Shown: positions 37,484 to 46,103 of the stretch, piece after piece
Numbering within the stretch: position 1 is the stretch's first letter
How the letters are laid out: each line of letters opens with the position of its first letter
Origin: Haladaptatus pallidirubidus
GTDB taxonomy: Archaea > Halobacteriota > Halobacteria > Halobacteriales > Haladaptataceae
Direction of reading: 5' to 3'
Assembly: GCF_020700235.1 (NCBI RefSeq)
Contig: NZ_CP085302.1
Location: 248,001-312,000 of the forward strand
DNA: 64,000 bases
Made by a program: the position numbers and the translations under genes
The notes under the pieces: generated by a model
What the model saw: the letters and a program-made list of their open reading frames with translations, nothing else
Databases searched by the model: none
Told to the model about the DNA's origin: nothing

Positions 37484-38578
37484 TCACTCGTCAGTTGCGG
37501 GTTCAACACCGACCGTTTCGCCGGTCTCGCCCGCTTCGTAGATAGCCGCTATCGCGCGCATGTCCGTCAGGGCGTGCGCTCCGTCCGCGTACGGCGACGC
37601 ATCACTGAGTAGGCAGTCGGCGAAGTAGTCGAACTCCTCGGTCATTTGGTTCACCGGGGGTACCTGCACCTCGGCCGTCGTCTCCCCGCGCCGAACGGTC
37701 ATAAACCGCGTCTGGTCGGGGTAGAAGACAGGTTCGAGTAGTATCTCGCCCTCGGTTCCGACGATTCGGAAGTGACTTGCTCGCTGGGCGTTCTGACTGG
37801 CGGTAGCACTGACGACCGTCCCATCGTCGCAGACGAGTTCGAAACTGGCGTGTTCGTCCGGCACGTCGCCGAACCCCGTGGACTCCGAGCGGAGGTGCGC
37901 TCTGACCGATACCGGGTCGGCGTCGAGGACGAACCGGGCGGTGTTGAGCGGGTAGATGCCGAGATCCATCACGGTCGCGCCGTATCCCGTCAAATCGGGG
38001 TCGAGCCGCCATTGGTCGGGATTCGGGATGACGTCGAGCAGTGGCTGTGACATGTGGCCGTGAATCTGCACCGGGTCGCCGATGTCGCCCGCCTCGATTA
38101 TCTCTCGCGTCCGGCGGACGGCAGGGTCGGTCTGCATCCGATAGGCGACCATCAGCGGCGTACCGGTGTCGGTACAGCAGTTGACGACCTGCTCCGCACG
38201 CTCGACGGACGCTTCCATCGGTTTCTCGCAGAGCACGGGTTTGCCGAACTCCGCGGCGGCTTCCACGTAGGGAAGGTGGAGCGCGTTTGGCGTGACGATG
38301 TAAACGGCGTCATAGGCGTCCTGCGCCGTACCATCGAGGAACTCCTCGTAGGTCAGTGCGTGCGTGACGCCGTCGTGGTCGTCGGCGACGCTGGCGGCCT
38401 TCTCGCTCGACCCGCTCACGACTACCGCGTTCTCACAGAATGTCGATGACGCTATCGCGGGCATCGCTTCCTCTCTCGTCCACCACCCGAGTCCAATCAG
38501 CGCGAATCGAACCGTCCCTTCACTGGAGCGTCGCCAGTCGCGCCGAGTAAACTCATCTATCGGTAGCTCGAACGTCAT
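37484..38578 (-). CDS. xacA: D-xylose 1-dehydrogenase, Gfo/Idh/MocA family (XacA-like)
   Basis: 364 aa from ATG 38578. Oxidises D-xylose to xylonolactone with NADP. Rossmann start RFALIGLGWWTREEAMPAI near residue 25, the EKP motif in PVLCEKPMEASVERAE near 105, and DPDLTGYGATVMDLGIYPLN near 190. The GWWT start and the overall pattern are those of haloarchaeal xylose dehydrogenases characterised in Haloarcula and Haloferax. A TATA-like GATATTT on the minus strand at about 38604-38610 is 29 nt before the ATG, which excludes the earlier GTG. First enzyme of the oxidative pathway with xacD, xacE and xacF. Confidence 0.9.
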   Translation of the reverse strand: MTFELPIDEFTRRDWRRSSEGTVRFALIGLGWWTREEAMPAIASSTFCENAVVVSGSSEKAASVADDHDGVTHALTYEEFLDGTAQDAYDAVYIVTPNALHLPYVEAAAEFGKPVLCEKPMEASVERAEQVVNCCTDTGTPLMVAYRMQTDPAVRRTREIIEAGDIGDPVQIHGHMSQPLLDVIPNPDQWRLDPDLTGYGATVMDLGIYPLNTARFVLDADPVSVRAHLRSESTGFGDVPDEHASFELVCDDGTVVSATASQNAQRASHFRIVGTEGEILLEPVFYPDQTRFMTVRRGETTAEVQVPPVNQMTEEFDYFADCLLSDASPYADGAHALTDMRAIAAIYEAGETGETVGVEPATDE

Positions 38579-38743
38579 ATACAGTCCTGTGCGGGACACC
38601 TACAAATATCCTTGTACTGTGCCATCAGTTCGCGTCACCGGACATTGTCTGTCGACTCTCACGCCCGGACGAGGCCAGCGTCGCTCGCATTTCGACAAAC
38701 GTCGTAGTAAGATACAAATACTGTCGAACTCTCGGTCGAGTCG

Positions 38744-38848
38744 ATGCAATCAACCTGTCCCAGATGTCACAGTCGAGTCGAGCGCACGAGTCACGGCAGT
38801 GTCGTCTGCTCAGACTGTGGATACGCGCCTCGCCACGGTTCGGACTGA
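38744..38848 (+). CDS. 34-residue zinc-ribbon microprotein
   Basis: ATG 38744 to TGA 38846-38848: MQSTCPRCHSRVERTS, then CSDCGYAPRHGSD. Two Cys pairs (CPRC and CSDC) form a four-Cys zinc ribbon. A TATA-like ATACAAATA at 38712-38720 lies about 28 nt before the ATG, so the message would be leaderless. Divergent from xacA, with which it shares a 165-nt promoter region. Very small zinc-finger proteins are common in haloarchaea and some affect growth or biofilm; the role here is unknown. Confidence 0.65.
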   Translation: MQSTCPRCHSRVERTSHGSVVCSDCGYAPRHGSD

Positions 38849-38982
38849 CACCTCAACGCGACCGACGACCGGGACTGCTCTTCTCCGGGTAGCGACTGCT
38901 CTTTGCGTCTTCCCATCAGCACGGTTTCCAAAGTCCGCCCACTGTATCGGGCGTGCAAGTCTGTCGAACCCGCCGAATTCGA

Positions 38983-41211
38983 CTACGCCGACTGATTGTC
39001 GATCCGAACCGACGACTCGTGCTCCTCGACAAACACGCGATACTCCCCGGGTTCGACAACGTGGCCGTCCGGCGGTCGGTAGTAGCCGAACGCCGACGCG
39101 GGAACTGACACGGTTTGCTCGACCGACTCGCCGGGGTCGAGTTCGACGCGCTCGAATCCCACCAGCGTCCGCTCGGGCCTGACGCGCGCACTCGTCTGCT
39201 GTCGGGCGTACACCTGTATCGTCTCGGTGCCGGTTCTGTTGCCGACGTTCGACAGGGAGACGGTTACGCCGACAGTTCCCTCGGTACCAACCGGGTCGGC
39301 GGGAAGCGTCACGGTCTCGTACTCGAACGCGGTGTAACTCAGCCCGTGGCCAAAGGGATACAACGGGTCGTACGAGGCCGGGTGTTCGTCCTCGCCAATC
39401 GGACGAGGATGGGCGAGGTAGTCGTGATGTTGGGGCAGGTCACCCATCGACTGTGGGATCGAGACGGGTAACCGGCCACTCGGGTCGTTTTCGCCGAACA
39501 GCGTTTCCGCCACGGCCACCCCGCCTTCGCTCCCCGGATAGTATGCCATAAGAATTGCCGATACGTGCTCGGCCATCCAGTCTACGATGAGTGGGCGACC
39601 CGTCACGAGGACGCCGACGACCGGAACACCGGTCGCCTGGACGCGCTGGACGAGTTCCCGCTGTGCGTCCGGGAGATGAAGTTCGGAACGGGTTGGCCAC
39701 TCGCCAGTATCGACGCCTGCTTGCGCGGACGGCCCGAACTCGTGGAGATACCACCCTTCGCCGACCGCGAGCACCGCGACGTCCGCCGCGGCCGCCTTTT
39801 CGACTGCGGCATCGATGTCTCGCTCCTCGTTGAGAGTCGTCCCTTTCTCGTAGGTGAGCGAGCCACCGAGTCGTGATTCCAGCGCCTCCCGAATTGTCTT
39901 CCCCGGGACGCCGTCCGGACTTTGAACGCTCCAGCCTCCGAGTTGGTGGACGAGGTCGTCGGCGTTCGGTCCACCCACGAACACGTCCTCCTCGCCGGTG
40001 AGCGGGAGTAGTCCATCGTTTTTCAGAAGCGTCATCGACTGCCGGGAGACGTCGCGGGCTACCCGCCGGTGGTCTTCGTGTCCGAGTGTCTCGTGAGCGG
40101 TATCGAGTTCGACGTATGGGTCTTCGAACAGTCCCAGTTCGAACTTCAACCGAAGAATCCGTCGAACGCTCTCGTCAAGCGTTGCTTCGCCCACCGCTCC
40201 TTCCTCAACGAGGGAAACGAGGTGTTCGGCCGCCTCGACGTGACCGACCGACTCGACGTCGAGCCCGGCAACGCGCGACTGACGAACTCCGTCGCGGCGA
40301 TTCGACGCAGTGCGGTGGTCGTCGTGCAGATGCCTGACACCGTTCCAGTCCGAAACGACGTGTCCCTCGAAGCCCAGTTCGTCACGGAGCAGTTCCCGGA
40401 GCAATCGTGAAGACCCGTGCGTCGGTTCGCCGTTTATTGAGTTGTACGACGGCATGACGGACGCCACGCCGGCGTCGAGCGCGCTCTCGAACGGGCCAAG
40501 GAATACGTTCCGGAGTTTGTACTCCGAGACGTCGACCGGTGAGGCGTCCTCCCCGCGGTCGGGTTCGCTGTAAGCGGGGAAGTGTTTGGCCGTGGCGACG
40601 ACGCCGTCTGGGTCGCCGATGCCGTCACCTTGGTATCCCCGCACCTTCGCCTCGGCCATCGCCGCACAGAGTCGCGGACTCTCGCCGAACGTCTCGAAGA
40701 TTCGCCCCCAGCGCGGGTCGCGGCCAACATCGCACGTCGGCGAGTAGTTTTGGTGGGCACCCACGCGACGTGTCTCGACGGCGGTTATCGCAGCGGCGTC
40801 CTCGACAAGTTCTGGATTCCACGTCGCCGCAGTACCCAAGTTGTTCGGGAAGACCGTGGCCCCAGCGACGTAGGCGTTGCCGTGGACGGCATCGGCGTTC
40901 AGGAGGAGCGGAATCCCTAACCGAGTCTCCTCGGTCGCAATCCGCTGGAGTTCGGTAGCCGCTGCGACGGCATCGTCTATGTCCTGTGCGTGCGCCCCGG
41001 CCCAACCAAACGGGGCCGCGAGGCCGAGATGATGGTCGCGGATGGCTCGCTTGATGTCGCCTACGTCCTGTTCCAAGCCTAACTTTCCGGCCCACGTCCC
41101 CACCAGCTGTCCAGCCTTCTCCGCCGTCGTCATGCTGTCGAGCAAGTTTTCGACCCTCTCTTCGGTCGGGCGGTCTGGCTGTCGATACGAATCGTCCGGT
41201 GGTTGTGTCAT
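38983..41211 (-). CDS. Glycoside hydrolase family 3 (beta-xylosidase/beta-glucosidase), copy 2
   Basis: 742 aa. GH3 barrel with GRDPRWGRIFETFGESP near 165 and KHFPAYSEPDRGEDASP near 210; nucleophile Asp in GHVVSDWNGVRHL near 285; second domain (MTLLKNDGLLPL; VLVTGRPLIVDWMAEHV); and a fibronectin-III-like C-terminus (YPFGHGLSYTAFEYE, then RTLVGFERVELDPGES). No signal peptide, so cytoplasmic. Distinct from copy 1 (28277-30595) in the barrel, so it may differ in substrate (glucoside, xyloside or arabinoside). A run of T/A on the minus strand at 41233-41245 lies 29 nt before the ATG and serves as TATA box. Confidence 0.9.
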   Translation of the reverse strand: MTQPPDDSYRQPDRPTEERVENLLDSMTTAEKAGQLVGTWAGKLGLEQDVGDIKRAIRDHHLGLAAPFGWAGAHAQDIDDAVAAATELQRIATEETRLGIPLLLNADAVHGNAYVAGATVFPNNLGTAATWNPELVEDAAAITAVETRRVGAHQNYSPTCDVGRDPRWGRIFETFGESPRLCAAMAEAKVRGYQGDGIGDPDGVVATAKHFPAYSEPDRGEDASPVDVSEYKLRNVFLGPFESALDAGVASVMPSYNSINGEPTHGSSRLLRELLRDELGFEGHVVSDWNGVRHLHDDHRTASNRRDGVRQSRVAGLDVESVGHVEAAEHLVSLVEEGAVGEATLDESVRRILRLKFELGLFEDPYVELDTAHETLGHEDHRRVARDVSRQSMTLLKNDGLLPLTGEEDVFVGGPNADDLVHQLGGWSVQSPDGVPGKTIREALESRLGGSLTYEKGTTLNEERDIDAAVEKAAAADVAVLAVGEGWYLHEFGPSAQAGVDTGEWPTRSELHLPDAQRELVQRVQATGVPVVGVLVTGRPLIVDWMAEHVSAILMAYYPGSEGGVAVAETLFGENDPSGRLPVSIPQSMGDLPQHHDYLAHPRPIGEDEHPASYDPLYPFGHGLSYTAFEYETVTLPADPVGTEGTVGVTVSLSNVGNRTGTETIQVYARQQTSARVRPERTLVGFERVELDPGESVEQTVSVPASAFGYYRPPDGHVVEPGEYRVFVEEHESSVRIDNQSA

Positions 41212-41365
41212 CGACTATTCAATCGGTAGTAAATAATAAAAAGGTTCGTCCGCGTTTTTCGCGGCGGTTCAACCCGCTTCTAATTCACTGGATACACTAC
41301 TTTGAACGGCAGCGTCAATCTCGTGTTCATCGAAGCGTCATGCGGTACCGTCCTCAAGTCGGTCA

Positions 41366-42250
41366 TCAGACCACGATGGTGTCGTTGACGAGCGTTCCGA
41401 TTCCGTCGATTGTGATGGAGACGCGGTCTCCTTCGGTGAGGGTGAATGTCTCCGGAGGAACGAGTCCCGTTCCCGTGAGGAGGATGACCGTATCCGGCAG
41501 GTTGTTGTGTCGGTAGAGGTACTCGACCAGTGTTTCACAGGTCGTTGCCATCTCGTTCGTAGACGTCGAATCCTCGTGAACGAGTTCGCCGTCGCGTTCG
41601 ATGGAGAGCGACATAGCGAGGTCGTGGGGGTCGCTGACCGTCCCCTCCGTGGCGACGCACGGCCCGACCGCGCAACTGCGGTCGTACACTTTCGCCTGCG
41701 GGAGGTAGAGGGGATTTTCCCCCTCGATGTCGCGGCTCGATACGTCGTTCCCGACGGTATATCCGACGATCTCGCCTCGGTGAAGGACGACGCCCAGTTC
41801 GGGTTCCGGAACATTCCATTCGGAGTCACCTCGAACGCCGATGGAGTCGCGCGGGCCGACCGTTCGAGAGGGTGTCGCCTTCAAAAACAGTTCGGGACGC
41901 TCGCCTTCGTACACGTCGAGGTAGACTTCTGGTTTGCCACTCTCCGCTTCGCGGGCCTTCTCGCTGATATAGTACGTGACGCCCGCGGCCCACACCTCGT
42001 CTGCGACGACCGGGAGACCAGCGGACTGTTCGACCTCGCCCGGGGGAACGGACTCGGCATCCGGAATCCGGTCGCGTGCAAGATCGTCGATCGAACGGCC
42101 GCTGACGTTCGCGGCACGCGCGAGGTCAGTGAAAGACCCCAAGTCGGCCGAGGTAGTCGTCAAGTCGTACGCGTCACCGTGGTCGTCCACGACGACGAGG
42201 GAGTCCATGGCTGGACACCGTTCTCCACTAGGGAGCCGGTAATAGCGCAT
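41366..42250 (-). CDS. xacE: 2-keto-3-deoxy-xylonate dehydratase, FAH family (XacE-like)
   Basis: 294 aa from ATG 42250 (a GTG lies two codons earlier). Removes water from 2-keto-3-deoxy-D-xylonate to give 2-oxoglutarate semialdehyde. FAH-fold signatures: PVVADEVWAAGVTYYISEKA near 80, VPEPELGVVLHRGEIVGYT (metal-binding Glu pair in EPELG), GNDVSSRDIEGENPLYLPQA (metal Asp) and LLTGTGLVPPETFTL. Its place beside the other xac genes and the haloarchaeal XacE-like sequence point to this step rather than to fumarylacetoacetate hydrolysis. Confidence 0.88.
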   Translation of the reverse strand: MRYYRLPSGERCPAMDSLVVVDDHGDAYDLTTTSADLGSFTDLARAANVSGRSIDDLARDRIPDAESVPPGEVEQSAGLPVVADEVWAAGVTYYISEKAREAESGKPEVYLDVYEGERPELFLKATPSRTVGPRDSIGVRGDSEWNVPEPELGVVLHRGEIVGYTVGNDVSSRDIEGENPLYLPQAKVYDRSCAVGPCVATEGTVSDPHDLAMSLSIERDGELVHEDSTSTNEMATTCETLVEYLYRHNNLPDTVILLTGTGLVPPETFTLTEGDRVSITIDGIGTLVNDTIVV

Positions 42251-42602
42251 ACACACTCATTGTGGAAGGTGCCTAAGAGAGTATCGGCATTTGATGTTTA
42301 GTCTAGAAGTACTGAGTTTTTTTGCTCTCCTCGTCGCTTTCGACCGCCATCAGTCCGTCTTTCGTCGTCCTCCACCTCCTCCAGCGGTAGGAAGATGTCC
42401 GCCGTTCACGTCGGCTTTCTCGAGGCCATGCCGTTGTGAGAGGTGTTGCCGCGTAGGGTTCGCTCCGTGAAGATGCCATTGTCGGCGGTTATTCAGTGTC
42501 AGTTCCTGTCTACCACCAAGATATTTATTCTTTATATATGGACAATAGCGTCATCCGAACCGAACCCGCACGTATTTACGACACTGTCCGCATCTTCTCA
42601 CC
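42251..42602. other. Intergenic region between xacE and the HEAT-repeat gene
   Basis: No gene supported. A minus-strand frame near 42330-42400 (IFLPLEEVEDDERRTDGG) looks coding-like but has no start or partner. A TATA-like CTTTATATAT at 42531-42540 lies about 65 nt before the HEAT-repeat gene. Confidence 0.35.
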
Positions 42603-43511
42603 ATGACTTCGGACTCACCGAGTCCACTCGATGAAATCACTCCTGCATCGGTCACATCCAACGATGTCGACGAAACTTCGGTTCGCACCGCACTCTCGTC
42701 TCTGAATCCGACGGTTCGACAGCGTGGCGTCGAAGTCTGTGAAACCCTCGCAACGGTGGACGTCAATGCAGTGCGACCGGTCCTCGACGACGTCGCAGCG
42801 CTCGCCGCCGACGACAACGTGGCAGTATCGTTGCGCGCATTCGCCGTTCTCGACGCCGTTGCGGAGCGCGAGCCGTCAGCACTGGACGGGAAGCTAGTCG
42901 GCACCGTTAGCGCGCTCGACTCCGAAATCGTCGACGCCCAACTAGCCGGAGCAACGCTCCTCGGGACACTCGTCGTGAAACGACCTGACCTCGTCGCCCC
43001 GTACGCTCGCCAGCTAATCGAGGCCATTCGAGCGACGGAACCAGAGCCCGAAGTCCGGGATTTCGGCGACGTCGTCGACGACGAGGTGACACGGCGAACG
43101 CTCCAAGAGCACGAAGCGGCCGAACGCGGACGGCGTATCTTCGGCCGTCGGACACTAATCAACGTCGTGGTCGCCATCACCGAGCAGGAACCGTCGTCGT
43201 CGTTCGACGTCGTTGACAACCTCGTCGTACTGTTCGAGGACGTAGACCCCAGTGTCGTCGGCGGTGCTATCGACGCGCTCGGTGAACTGGCGGCAGCGAA
43301 TCCGAGCGTCGTCGCTCCTGTTGGTGACCGACTGCGCGACTGTCTCGACCACGACCACCGCGTCGTCCGAGCGCGGTCCGTCCGCGCGCTCGGCCGCCTC
43401 GGGGACGACGCAGCGGTCGAAAAACTGCGAGCCCTCGCGGAAACCGACGACGACGAAAATGTCCGAACGATAGCCGCAGAGACGGCAGATTTTCTCGTAA
43501 ACGGACTGTAG
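42603..43511 (+). CDS. HEAT-repeat protein
   Basis: 302 aa, acidic, built of helical repeats of about 35-40 residues, for example LSSLNPTVRQRGVEVCETLA, DVDPSVVGGAIDALGELAAA and LDHDHRVVRARSVRALGRLG. No membrane segment or catalytic motif. HEAT proteins are scaffolds; here the partner is unknown. A segment near residues 140-170 (FGDVVDDEVTRRTLQEHEAA) breaks the repeat pattern. It is followed by a small convergent membrane protein gene. Confidence 0.8.
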   Translation: MTSDSPSPLDEITPASVTSNDVDETSVRTALSSLNPTVRQRGVEVCETLATVDVNAVRPVLDDVAALAADDNVAVSLRAFAVLDAVAEREPSALDGKLVGTVSALDSEIVDAQLAGATLLGTLVVKRPDLVAPYARQLIEAIRATEPEPEVRDFGDVVDDEVTRRTLQEHEAAERGRRIFGRRTLINVVVAITEQEPSSSFDVVDNLVVLFEDVDPSVVGGAIDALGELAAANPSVVAPVGDRLRDCLDHDHRVVRARSVRALGRLGDDAAVEKLRALAETDDDENVRTIAAETADFLVNGL

Positions 43512-43539
43512 GACGGTACGTTGGTGCGTCGGTGGTATC

Positions 43540-43773
43540 TCAGCTCTCCATCGCTCGCTGGGTACAGTACCAATAGGTCACGCTGAAGAAGACGAACGCA
43601 CCGACAACCAGCACCGCATCGAGGACGAGGATTGGGAACGTGTTGTCACCCGGTTCGACGTACAGTGCCGACAGCCCAAGGAAGAGACCCATAGCGATGA
43701 GGAGGGCGAGTATCAGTTTCATCTGTCTCCGTTGTGCGCAGACGAGATCCAACAGCGCCGACGTTTTCGGCAT
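43540..43773 (-). CDS. Small membrane protein
   Basis: 77 aa from ATG 43773: MPKTSALLDLVCAQRRQ, then two hydrophobic helices (LILALLIAMGLFLGLSALYV; TFPILVLDAVLVVGAFVFFS) and a short tail YWYCTQRAMES. No family recognised. It has the two-helix layout of many haloarchaeal small membrane proteins. It lies just downstream of the HEAT-repeat gene, tail to tail. Confidence 0.6.
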   Translation of the reverse strand: MPKTSALLDLVCAQRRQMKLILALLIAMGLFLGLSALYVEPGDNTFPILVLDAVLVVGAFVFFSVTYWYCTQRAMES

Positions 43774-43843
43774 GGTTCGAGGATAGTAGACGGGCGTCAA
43801 AAGTGCAGTGGTCGGTCGCGGGGGTACTCGAGTTTAGATAGCA

Positions 43844-45934
43844 CTACGCACCCGATTCGTCCGAGGCGTCGGCAGACGGTACGCGACCGCGCTGGTCGGG
43901 AACGCTCGAGCGTTCGTAGAAGAACGCGACCAGCGTGTCGCGCCACCGCTCCGCCTGCACTACCTGCTCGTCGAATCGTTCTGCGATGTGGCGGAACCGT
44001 TCGTCGTCTATTTTTCCGTCGAGCGAATTCCACTCATCGCGGAGACGTTCGGCCTCCGCGGCCCCGGCGAAGCAGTTGTCGTAGAGCGTCTGTACTACCG
44101 TTCGTCCATCTTCGAGCTCGTACTCCCATGGCAGGTGGTGAAAGAACAGGAGCAGCTCGTTCGGGCATGTCTCGGGGTCGTCGTACCCCGCCGCGAGTGC
44201 GGCGGGGTACTGTTGGGTGTAGCCGTTCCCCTTCGAATTGCGGTCTTTGCCAATACCGTCCTCGGTAGCACCGTGGTAGCCGGGCCATTCCTCTGGACTT
44301 GGGTCGTAGTGGTTCTCCAAGCGAGCTTCCCCATTGTACATCATGTGCAGAAGACCGAGTCCGCCGGTGGTGTAGTCGATGACCGCTGGCCAACTGTCGT
44401 GCATGATGTCCGTAACCGTCTCGATCACCGCGGGATCGTCACCGAACGTCTGTCGAACCCACTCGTCGGTGATGGTTTCATCGTCGAGGTCGGGATTCCA
44501 AGCGAGACGACCGTAACCGTAGAGATTGGCCTGTGCAAGGTAGTGGCCCGTCCAGTTTGGATCATCTCCTGGGCCACTAACCCCCGCGATGCCGGTGCCC
44601 TCCTCGGTGAACAGGTTCTTGACCCGCCTGCCCCGTCCCTCGGGGTCAGTGTCGAACTCCAGTACTTCCTTCCACATCGGGACGTGATAGCAGGCGTGGA
44701 CGTGCTGGCCTGTGTACTCGCCAGTTATCTGTAGCTCCAACCCGAGATTCGTCTCCGGCATCTGCCCGAAGACCGGCGAGACGGGTTCGCGAGGCTGAAA
44801 ATCGATGGGGCCGTTTTTGACTTGGACGGTGACGTTCTCGTGGAACTCGCCGTCGAGCGGTTCGAAGGTGTTGTACTGCTGGACTGCCCGGTCTTCGTGC
44901 GAGTCGTAGACGAACGCGCGCCACCAGACGCGACCACTATGAGGTTCGAGTGCCCGCGCGAGCACGTTCGCTCCGTTGACGTGGTCGGCGTCGTAGTTGT
45001 ACGGTCCCGGCTGACCCTCGGAGTCGGCCTTGACCAGAAATCCGCCGAAGTCGGGAATGCATTCGTGGATTTCGTCCGCTTTCGCGGCCCACCACTGCTC
45101 GATCCGATCGTCGCACGGGTCGGCAGTGTCGAGATCGCCGAACTTCTCAGGGGCACCGAAATTCACCGAGAGGTAGAGACGGATACCGTAGCGCCGAAAC
45201 AGTGCGGCGAGACCGGTTAGTTTTTCCAGATACCGTGTTTCGAGGAGTTGCCACCCGCCTAACTCGTTCGTCGCTTCGTTGGCACCGTCGCGGTTCGGAA
45301 TCTGCGTGTTGACGTTATTGACAACGATACCGTTGATGCCGACGGACGCGAGTAAGCGGGCGTAGTCGACGTAGCGTTCGCGGAGGTCGGGCAGTCGCTC
45401 GAAGTCGAATATCGACGGCCCGGCGTATCCGCGTTCGACCGACCGACGGAACGGGTTGTCCCAATGGTTGACAATTCGCTCGGCGTTCGTCGGTTCTCTG
45501 ACTACGTCGAGACTGTCGAGGGGACGTCCGAGCGACATGTGCCGGAGGAGGTAAAACGTCCCGTACACCAGTCCTCGGTCGGTGGACGCCGTGACGACCA
45601 CGATTTCGGCACCCTCCCAGTCGGCGGTACGGATGAGAAAGCCTTCGTCATCGAGCGATTCGACAGCCTCGGACGACACGCAGTCACTGACCACTTCCAT
45701 CTCGGCGGGCGTGCCGACCGCCAGAAAACCGTCCGCCGACCGCGGTGGATGTTGCCAGAAGTGGGGTTCGCGTCCGAGCAACCCTCGAAATCCACGCCGC
45801 AGTTCGTCCCGAACGGCACCGAGTTCCGGTGCCTCGACGGATGCGTAAACGTTCGAACAGCGCTCTCGATATGACTTCGAGGTCCCGTTTTCGGCGTACC
45901 GGAGCCAACAGTCGTCGTACTTCCCTCCAGACAT
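43844..45934 (-). CDS. Alpha-glucuronidase, glycoside hydrolase family 67
   Basis: 696 aa, the typical GH67 length. Releases (4-O-methyl)glucuronic acid from the non-reducing end of aldouronic oligosaccharides. N-terminal GH67 domain (residues about 10-130), then the barrel: HWDNPFRRSVERGYAGPSIF, DFGGFLVKADSEGQPGPYNY (general-acid Glu), VQVKNGPIDFQPREPVSPVF and LELQITGEYTGQ (the Asp/Glu pair that activates water). The C-terminal helical domain holds GLGLLHMMYN and FFHHLPWEYELEDGRTV. No signal peptide: cytoplasmic. ATG 45934 is preferred to 45952 because a TATA-like GATTTAC at 45962-45968 is 31 nt upstream. Divergent from the IclR gene. Confidence 0.92.
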   Translation of the reverse strand: MSGGKYDDCWLRYAENGTSKSYRERCSNVYASVEAPELGAVRDELRRGFRGLLGREPHFWQHPPRSADGFLAVGTPAEMEVVSDCVSSEAVESLDDEGFLIRTADWEGAEIVVVTASTDRGLVYGTFYLLRHMSLGRPLDSLDVVREPTNAERIVNHWDNPFRRSVERGYAGPSIFDFERLPDLRERYVDYARLLASVGINGIVVNNVNTQIPNRDGANEATNELGGWQLLETRYLEKLTGLAALFRRYGIRLYLSVNFGAPEKFGDLDTADPCDDRIEQWWAAKADEIHECIPDFGGFLVKADSEGQPGPYNYDADHVNGANVLARALEPHSGRVWWRAFVYDSHEDRAVQQYNTFEPLDGEFHENVTVQVKNGPIDFQPREPVSPVFGQMPETNLGLELQITGEYTGQHVHACYHVPMWKEVLEFDTDPEGRGRRVKNLFTEEGTGIAGVSGPGDDPNWTGHYLAQANLYGYGRLAWNPDLDDETITDEWVRQTFGDDPAVIETVTDIMHDSWPAVIDYTTGGLGLLHMMYNGEARLENHYDPSPEEWPGYHGATEDGIGKDRNSKGNGYTQQYPAALAAGYDDPETCPNELLLFFHHLPWEYELEDGRTVVQTLYDNCFAGAAEAERLRDEWNSLDGKIDDERFRHIAERFDEQVVQAERWRDTLVAFFYERSSVPDQRGRVPSADASDESGA

Positions 45935-46028
45935 CTCGTGGACGTTGCGCACCCGCCTGTAAATCGTTGACGGTTATCATGCCATGTCTTCGCGCCTCCC
46001 ATCTCTGATCGCCACTGTACTCTGGATG

Positions 46029-46049
46029 TGATTCAGTAATACTGAATCA
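46029..46049 (+). promoter_or_regulatory. Perfect palindrome, upstream operator of IclR 2
   Basis: Half-sites TGATTCAGT and ACTGAATCA, exact complements, separated by AAT. Ends 4 nt before the TATA-like TTATATT of the IclR gene and lies between it and the divergent GH67 gene. A site just upstream of BRE/TATA suits an activator or a shared divergent control site. Confidence 0.7.
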
Positions 46050-46053
46050 ATTG

Positions 46054-46060
46054 TTATATT
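46054..46060 (+). promoter_or_regulatory. TATA box of IclR regulator 2
   Basis: TTATATT flanked by two palindromes (46029-46049 and 46061-46078). About 47 nt before the start codon, so transcription would begin near 46084 with a leader of about 20 nt. Confidence 0.6.
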
Positions 46061-46078
46061 TTGGAACAAATGTTTCAA
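46061..46078 (+). promoter_or_regulatory. Second inverted repeat, downstream of TATA
   Basis: TTGGAACA and TGTTTCAA separated by AA: seven of eight positions pair. It lies between TATA and the expected start of transcription, the usual place for repression in archaea. Possibly the autoregulatory site. Confidence 0.55.
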
Positions 46079-46103
46079 TAGCCGGTAACGAGAATGCTGT
46101 GGC

